The notes under the pieces are model-generated. The model saw only the letters and a program-made list of their open reading frames with translations. It was not told the DNA's origin and did no database searches. From assembly GCA_036924085.1 (NCBI GenBank), contig JAVGWX010000004.1, positions 79,066,941 to 79,130,940 of the forward strand: DNA of 64,000 bases, read 5' to 3'. Both the position numbers and the translations under genes were made by a program. Below, one piece after another: positions 60,301 through 64,000 of this stretch. The DNA comes from Ariolimax columbianus. Taxonomy: Eukaryota > Mollusca > Gastropoda > Stylommatophora > Arionidae. The number at the start of each line of letters is the position of its first letter. The first letter of the stretch is position 1.

Positions 60301-61678
60301 TACAGATCGAAGAGAGGCAGTCTGGGGGACCGGCTGTGGGGGACCGGCGAGCACCCGAAATGCATTCTCTTTTGTGAATCTCTGTGAGCTAGAAGCATAG
60401 CACCAGTTAATCGAAGAAGAAGGTAGAGACTAAGTTGAAAAGTAGAATAAGAGGTAACAATGTGATAAAAATAGTTTCACTTAAAGAACGTGTCGATATT
60501 AAACAAAAATGAAAGTAGAAGTTGCATCCCTATTTTTATAATTATTAGTCGACCTGCACTTCTACAGAGGCAAATGCTTCTGTGTATGGCCCATCTCTGA
60601 TACGTGCTGGTTATAGCCGGGAGGAGGATTTCCTGCTTAGCGGACTAGGCGCGAGCAGCTTCCTGCTCCGCTGCTGGGAGACACGTGCAGCGAAAGGTGG
60701 TTATCCGATGTTTGAGTCCATCTTGATTCAACACTGGAGCAAAATAGACCAGCAGCCTGTTAGCCACCATATATGCTGCTCTACCAATCACCTAACCATG
60801 ACCGGTGTTATGCCATATCACACAGTCGCCTCTTAGAATATGCTCTCTGTGGGGCAGTGGTGCTATTCTTGTCATACACAAACACCCTGGGATATGTATA
60901 TCATATTATGTGTTGTGTTGTTTGTCCATCGTTTCCGAAGAGGACTACATTGTTATATGTCAATCCTGGAGTCGGTTCGTAATTGGCTGATGAAACCAAT
61001 CCGAGCCCGAAAACGGCTGTAACACTGAGGGCTGAGAACTACTGTCTGGCCGTCAGACAGAGGCAACTTGTCTCTTGCCTTTTATGTCGTTGATCTCCGT
61101 GCATCTTACTTGGTTATTGCCTGCTCCATATGTGTCGTGCCAGAAGAGATATTACTACGCCAGGAAGAGCGATCAGCAGCAATGTTCTCCCAATTATCAG
61201 GGTCAATGACGCAGTTCTTCATTGAGGTTTTCAAAGTGTCTTTCTAACGTTTTATTTGGCCACCGTTAGCTCTTTTGTCTGACTCAAGCTCACCATAGAA
61301 TATTTTCTTTGGAAGGCGATAATCTGACATGCGGACAATATGGCCAGTCCATCTAAGCTGCGATTTGCACAGAGTTGTGTGGATGTTTGCCATGTCAGCC
61401 CGCGAAAGAACTTCTAAATTCTATCTTGCCATTTTATGTTAAGTAGTTTCCATAGGCAGCCTAGACAAAAATGGTCTACCTTCTTCACATGTCAACTGTA
61501 CACAGTCCAGATATCACAGGCGTAAAGTTGCAGGGTTAAAATTACGATATTTTCCTGCTTTTTTTGTGAGTATTATAAATTTCCAAATGGTTTTTACTTC
61601 TCAGACAGAACAACAAGCTGGAACTGAAACACACACTAGAAGGCCATCAGCTGGTTGATATCAATTCTGATGGATCAT
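57355..61678 (+). CDS. WDR61: WDR61/SKI8-like WD40 gene, partial (three exons visible)
   Basis: Joining 57355-57382, 59245-59356 and 61605-61678 gives one continuous reading frame. It begins [17 protein letters not shown], continues [17 protein letters not shown] and ends [16 protein letters not shown]. This matches the start of animal WDR61 (FKQEQAHDDAIW, SETVVTGSLDDLVKVWKW, SLEGHQLGVVSVDIS in the human protein as I recall it): strand d of the last propeller blade, blade 1, and the start of blade 2. WDR61 is a seven-bladed beta-propeller found in the cytoplasmic Ski complex, which helps the exosome degrade mRNA, and in the nuclear PAF1 elongation complex. All visible introns have GT and AG ends. 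The initiator exon and roughly the last three quarters of the protein are not in view. Compared with the family, four residues (GVVS) are missing after GHQL. Whether the locus is functional is uncertain, but no stop or frameshift is seen. Confidence 0.85.
57383..57490. other. Intron sequence, AT-rich
   Basis: Start of the intron between the first two visible WDR61 exons; nothing else recognised. Confidence 0.5.
57495..57975 (-). mobile_element. Antisense retrotransposon C-terminal remnant
   Basis: The minus strand reads [19 protein letters not shown] (about 57675-57735) and, after a frame shift, [19 protein letters not shown], then [16 protein letters not shown] and [13 protein letters not shown] with a stop at 57499. 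LNRLRTG-like, KWGY and the DHLL..C zinc-knuckle arrangement are those of Jockey-like C-termini. It is 5'-truncated and frameshifted, and it lies inside the WDR61 intron. Confidence 0.75.
57976..58215. other. Intron sequence, nothing recognised
   Basis: Unique sequence between two retroelement pieces. Confidence 0.4.
58216..58460 (+). mobile_element. Retrotransposon fragment (spacer between RNase H and zinc knuckle)
   Basis: Reads [17 protein letters not shown], then [16 protein letters not shown] and GKDQSTIPL. The RWAxxNTGR, P-N-N and KDQSTI wording resembles the linker just before the FRLRTxH motif in Jockey-like polyproteins. Frame is open for about 80 codons but both ends are missing. 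Confidence 0.6.
58461..58744. other. Intron sequence with a C-run
   Basis: Includes a run of about 15 C near 58600-58614. No gene recognised. Confidence 0.5.
58745..59160 (-). mobile_element. Antisense retrotransposon 3' end, partner of the copy at 60000-60425
   Basis: The minus strand carries [20 protein letters not shown], then, in another frame, [15 protein letters not shown] and the 3' word gttgatcgaagaagaaaaag. The same motifs in the same order, with very similar nucleotides, are on the + strand at 60000-60425. Its 5' edge (minus strand) lies about 85 bp before the WDR61 blade-1 exon. Confidence 0.8.
59161..59244. other. Short intron end before the blade-1 exon
   Basis: AT-rich, with the pyrimidine tract and acceptor at its right end. 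Confidence 0.5.
59245..59356 (+). CDS. WDR61: WDR61-like coding exon (blade 1)
   Basis: A 112-nt exon after ttctctctattcag and before gtaatt. It encodes [15 protein letters not shown] and, further on, [17 protein letters not shown]. The VKVWK end is the WD-type dipeptide position of the first repeat. Entry is in phase 1 and exit in phase 2, matching both neighbours. Confidence 0.92.
59357..59605. other. Intron sequence, nothing recognised
   Basis: Start of the second visible intron; AT-rich unique sequence. Confidence 0.4.
59606..59840 (-). mobile_element. tRNA-derived SINE (minus strand) with a small internal repeat
   Basis: Read on the minus strand from 59840, the head contains a box-A-like tgggatagtagttaag and, about 35 bp on, a box-B-like ggattcgatcccc. 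These are the RNA polymerase III promoter blocks of tRNA-related SINEs. The body that follows includes three copies of a 26-27-bp unit (on the + strand cttcctcctgcattttctaa, 59668-59748). Two boxes in the right order and distance support the call. The 3' limit is a guess. Confidence 0.65.
59940..60425 (+). mobile_element. Retrotransposon RNase H to 3' end, sense copy
   Basis: Begins with an RNase H end ([18 protein letters not shown], the GNEKAD motif), then [15 protein letters not shown] and [20 protein letters not shown]. The zinc knuckle [18 protein letters not shown] follows, with C-x-C, H and C present. It ends aatcgaagaagaaggtagag. Frame changes occur after the RNase H part. It is the same family as 58745-59160 in inverted orientation, with the WDR61 blade-1 exon between them. 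Confidence 0.82.
60426..61119. other. Intron sequence, nothing firmly recognised
   Basis: Mixed composition with short ORFs only. A stretch near 60990-61060 reads like degenerate repeat DNA but I cannot name it. Confidence 0.4.
61120..61550 (-). mobile_element. Antisense endonuclease-RT retrotransposon C-terminal remnant
   Basis: The minus strand reads [18 protein letters not shown], then [16 protein letters not shown] (about 61245-61355), and nearby in other frames [17 protein letters not shown] and [15 protein letters not shown]. This is the standard tail of an endonuclease/reverse-transcriptase element (LRWxGHVxRM, GGQxKRxKD, NWExxAxDRxxWR). Several stops and frameshifts. It lies inside the WDR61 intron, 54 bp before the blade-2 exon. 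Confidence 0.8.
61605..61678 (+). CDS. WDR61: WDR61-like coding exon (start of blade 2)
   Basis: A 74-nt exon after ggtttttacttctcag, encoding [18 protein letters not shown] and INSDGS, with a possible donor gtatcc at 61679. If no splice occurred there, the frame would stop within a few codons (cttatatag). The expected next residues (AASSSLD-like) are not found anywhere to the window end, so the next intron is over 2.3 kb or the gene is broken. The donor is the least certain border. Confidence 0.78.
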
Positions 61679-62050
61679 GTATCCTTATATAGATTTCATA
61701 CATTCATATTTCTTTGTCGTTCGTTCTTGCCGCTTTCACGCCCTGAAAAGGGCTTTGCAAGTAGCAGGATATTGTCCAGAGAACGAAATGTGTTGTGTCA
61801 TAGTTTACAGCTTGACTGTGATATTTGCACCTTTCGTCCCGACACATTCGACTTCAACGCTTTGCAATGGTTAATGTCCTTACATTACTCTTATAGTGAC
61901 GGCGTCCAGCAGCCTGGGTAGCCAATGTCAGAGTCTGAGACCTGGAAAGTGGGTGAATGGCTAAGAGCATCGATGCTAGCCCAGGTATGTATTGAGATGC
62001 CATGCACAATCTCACAGTGGCACTGTGGTGGTGAATGCTGCTGCTGTTGT
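61679..62050. other. Start of a long intron, nothing recognised
   Basis: Short overlapping ORFs only, with no known domain. Confidence 0.4.
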
Positions 62051-62054
62051 TGTT

Positions 62055-62275
62055 GAATGCTCATAATGAGTAAGTGTACTCTATTGTGCGCCCTGGACGG
62101 ACGTTAAGTGGCGGTTTGTAGTAGCTTTCAGAGCATGCTGATGAAGGTGGGCCGCAGTCCTCCAGTCGGCTGTGCTATGCTTGGCTTCATTTGTCTGGAT
62201 TCACCACTACGGAGATGACATAGATCCGCATCTTGTCAGGCAAGCTGCCTTGAAAACAGCCTTTTTTCGGGAATG
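62055..62275 (+). repeat. Dispersed intronic repeat, copy 1
   Basis: Contains tgctcataatgagtaagt, gtgcgccctgga, ggacgttaagtggcggtttg, tgctgatgaaggtgg and gcaagctgccttgaaaacag in order. Two more copies lie at 62815-63015 (inverted) and 63118-63275. Family not recognised; size and lack of protein suggest a SINE or short non-autonomous element. Confidence 0.75.
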
Positions 62276-62284
62276 CTACACGGA

Positions 62285-62580
62285 AGAGCGGTTGTGGTCT
62301 TGGTCAGTGTATTGTGCCTGACGCAACGTCCTGGTCAATATGTTGTGCCTGCCCCTGACGCAACGTCTTGGTCAATATTGTTGTGCCTGCCCCTGACGCA
62401 AACGTCCTGGTCAGTATGTTGTGCCTGCCCTGACGCAACTGCTGGTCAGTATGTTGTGTCTGCCCCTGACGCAACGTCTTGGCAGTATTTTGTCCCTGCT
62501 ACTGATGCAACGTACTGGTCAGAATGTTGTGCCTGCCTCTGACGCAACGTCTTGGTAAGTATGTTGTGCCTGTACTAACT
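62285..62580. repeat. 37-bp minisatellite, about 7 imperfect copies
   Basis: The unit core is ggtcaatatgttgtgcctgc and ccctgacgcaacgtc. Copies vary by small indels, so no frame is kept. It starts right after dispersed repeat copy 1; the similar words ttgtgcctggccctgac (63280) and ttgtgcctgacc (63318) follow copy 3, so the repeat core may be part of that element's flank. Confidence 0.82.
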
Positions 62581-62624
62581 AGCGTCTCAGTTCCCGATGG
62601 TGAATGCTAATAGCATACCTACGT

Positions 62625-62745
62625 ATATAGGTACATAAAAACACATAAATGCGTACATACACCGCACATACATATATACATTACACACACGTACAAACAT
62701 ACATATGTACATACATCATACATAAACACACACATATTGAGAAAG
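62625..62745. repeat. (CATA)n-like microsatellite
   Basis: Irregular acatacat, acacacac and tatac tracts. Simple sequence only. Confidence 0.8.
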
Positions 62746-62814
62746 ACTAATATATGCTCATCAGACATTCTAGTCAGGGTCAGGCAAAATATACTGGCCA
62801 AGAGCCTCACCCCG

Positions 62815-63015
62815 GCTTTCTAGTAGCTCTCACCGGAAACGGGCTGTTTTCATGGCAGCCTGGCTAACGGGGTGAGGGATTGGCGTGGAGGACCCCGTCC
62901 ATCTTCATCAGCACGCTGTGGATGTGAAGACAACTTCTGCAACCCGCCAATTAACGTCTTTTTCAGCGCCCACAAAAGAGTAACCTACTCATTATTGGCA
63001 ATCACAAACAACAAC
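62815..63015 (-). repeat. Dispersed intronic repeat, copy 2 (inverted)
   Basis: The reverse complement reads aataatgagtaggttactct, then ggcgctgaaaaagacgttaa, tgctgatgaagatgg, gttagccaggctgcc and gaaaacagcccg. That is the same order as copies 1 and 3. Confidence 0.78.
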
Positions 63016-63117
63016 AATGTCAACAACAACAACTCTCTCTCACAACAAAAGTCCACATATTAAAAACCTTGATACAGCATGTTTGTGTATTTTCCATCAG
63101 AGGTTGCTGTTTTTGTA

Positions 63118-63275
63118 TGCTCATAATGAGTAGATTTACTCTTTTGTGCGCCCTGAAGAGGACGTTAAATGGCGGTTTGTTGTAGCTTTCTTCACATCCT
63201 GAGTGTGCTGATGAAGGTGGTCCTTTGTCCCCGCGTTGTTAGCCAGGCTGCCAAGACAACAATCTATTTCCAGGG
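63118..63275 (+). repeat. Dispersed intronic repeat, copy 3
   Basis: Contains tgctcataatgagtagat, gtgcgccctgaag, ggacgttaaatggcggtttg, tgctgatgaaggtgg and gttagccaggctgcc. Slightly shorter than copy 1 in its middle. Confidence 0.78.
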
Positions 63276-63560
63276 ACTCATTGTGCCTGGCCCTGACTAA
63301 CTTGTCTAATCAGTATTTTGTGCCTGACCAGATGTTAGTTCTCTTTCCCATATATCGGAGGTAAAAAGTAACCTTGTCTGTACACTGCGTGTTAACTGTA
63401 CTAGCAAGTGACTCATTTTTCAATCCTACAAATCCACACGGTTGATCCCTCGGCCAGGCGCCACTGCGAGTCGGCAGTCTGTCGGAGCTCTAAACTTGCA
63501 GAAAATAGTGCATCCAGTCAGATGTGTTGGGTTGAAAGGTGCACATATCTGTCAAGCTGT
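63276..63560. other. Intron sequence, nothing recognised
   Basis: Unique sequence between the dispersed repeat and the terminal array. Confidence 0.4.
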
Positions 63561-63574
63561 AAACTAGGGCACAA

Positions 63575-64000
63575 TGCATTCTAGTTCACGTGCTAGTGTT
63601 TGTGCAACTCGGGTTGGGAGTTCACGTGTTGTAGTGTGTGTGAGTCTAATTGTGAATTCATATGTCAGTGTTTGTGGGAATCGTGTTGTGAAAGTACGTG
63701 TCAGTGTTTGTGGGAATCGGGTTGTGAAAGTACGTGTCAGTGTTTGTGGGAATCGGGTTGTGAAAGTACGTGTCAGTGTTTGTGGGAATCGGGTTGTGAA
63801 AGTACGTGTCAGTGTTTGTGGGAATCGGGTTGTGAAAGTACGTGTCAGTGTTTGTGGGAATCGGGTTGTGAAAGTACGTGTCAGTGTTTGTGGGAATCCT
63901 GTTGTTAATGCATGAGTAACTTCTTGTGGGATTGTGTTGGGAGTTCACGTCCCAGCGTTTTTGCCGATCTCAATGAGAATTCATGTGTCATGTGTCTGTG
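63575..64000. repeat. 36-bp minisatellite, about 7 clean copies with decayed flanks, open at window end
   Basis: The core unit is gtgtcagtgtttgtgggaat followed by cgggttgtgaaagtac, 36 bp. The clean block is about 63664-63900. On both sides the units are diverged but still readable (ttcacgtg, gtgtttgtg), and the array continues past 64000. As 36 is 12 codons, three frames stay open (VSVCGNRVVKVR and others), but this follows from the period and not from selection. Confidence 0.92.

Overview
The window looks like animal nuclear DNA, most likely from a lophotrochozoan such as a mollusc. The basis is a spliced WD40 gene with canonical intron borders, several kinds of decayed non-LTR retrotransposon, a tRNA-like SINE head and very heavy tandem repetition. 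There is no bacterial-style gene packing, rRNA, CRISPR array or complete intact ORF. The taxon is an inference; no species is identified.

Layout. A retroelement 3' end lies at 1-260. A 79-bp array fills 1315-4510 and a degenerate 26-bp array fills 5890-7195. A 53-bp satellite of about 670 monomers occupies 7358-42899. In its centre the monomers form a 60-monomer (3180 bp) higher-order repeat. From 43686 to 49400 lies one broken RTE-like retrotransposon on the + strand. Its endonuclease, finger and palm coding segments have each expanded into short tandem arrays (periods 28, 19, 31 and 37 bp). From 50.2 to 55.0 kb there are truncated retroelement 3' ends, several with (GAA)n tails, and a 32/64-bp hairpin-forming array. 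Arrays of 57, 24 and 28 bp follow (55.06-57.26 kb).

The only host gene I can support starts at 57355. Three coding exons (57355-57382, 59245-59356, 61605-61678) match the N-terminus of WDR61/SKI8, the WD40 subunit shared by the Ski and PAF1 complexes. The first coding exon and everything after the second WD repeat are not visible. Its introns hold two inverted copies of one retroelement family either side of the middle exon, a tRNA-derived SINE, an antisense retroelement remnant, three copies of an unnamed dispersed repeat and a 36-bp array at the window edge.

Roughly 70 percent of the window is tandem repeat. The most interesting point is where arrays arose: several can be read back into retrotransposon coding sequence, including the catalytic FADD box of reverse transcriptase, so one dead element appears to have seeded several independent minisatellites. 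All similarity statements come from reading translations by eye; no database search was run.
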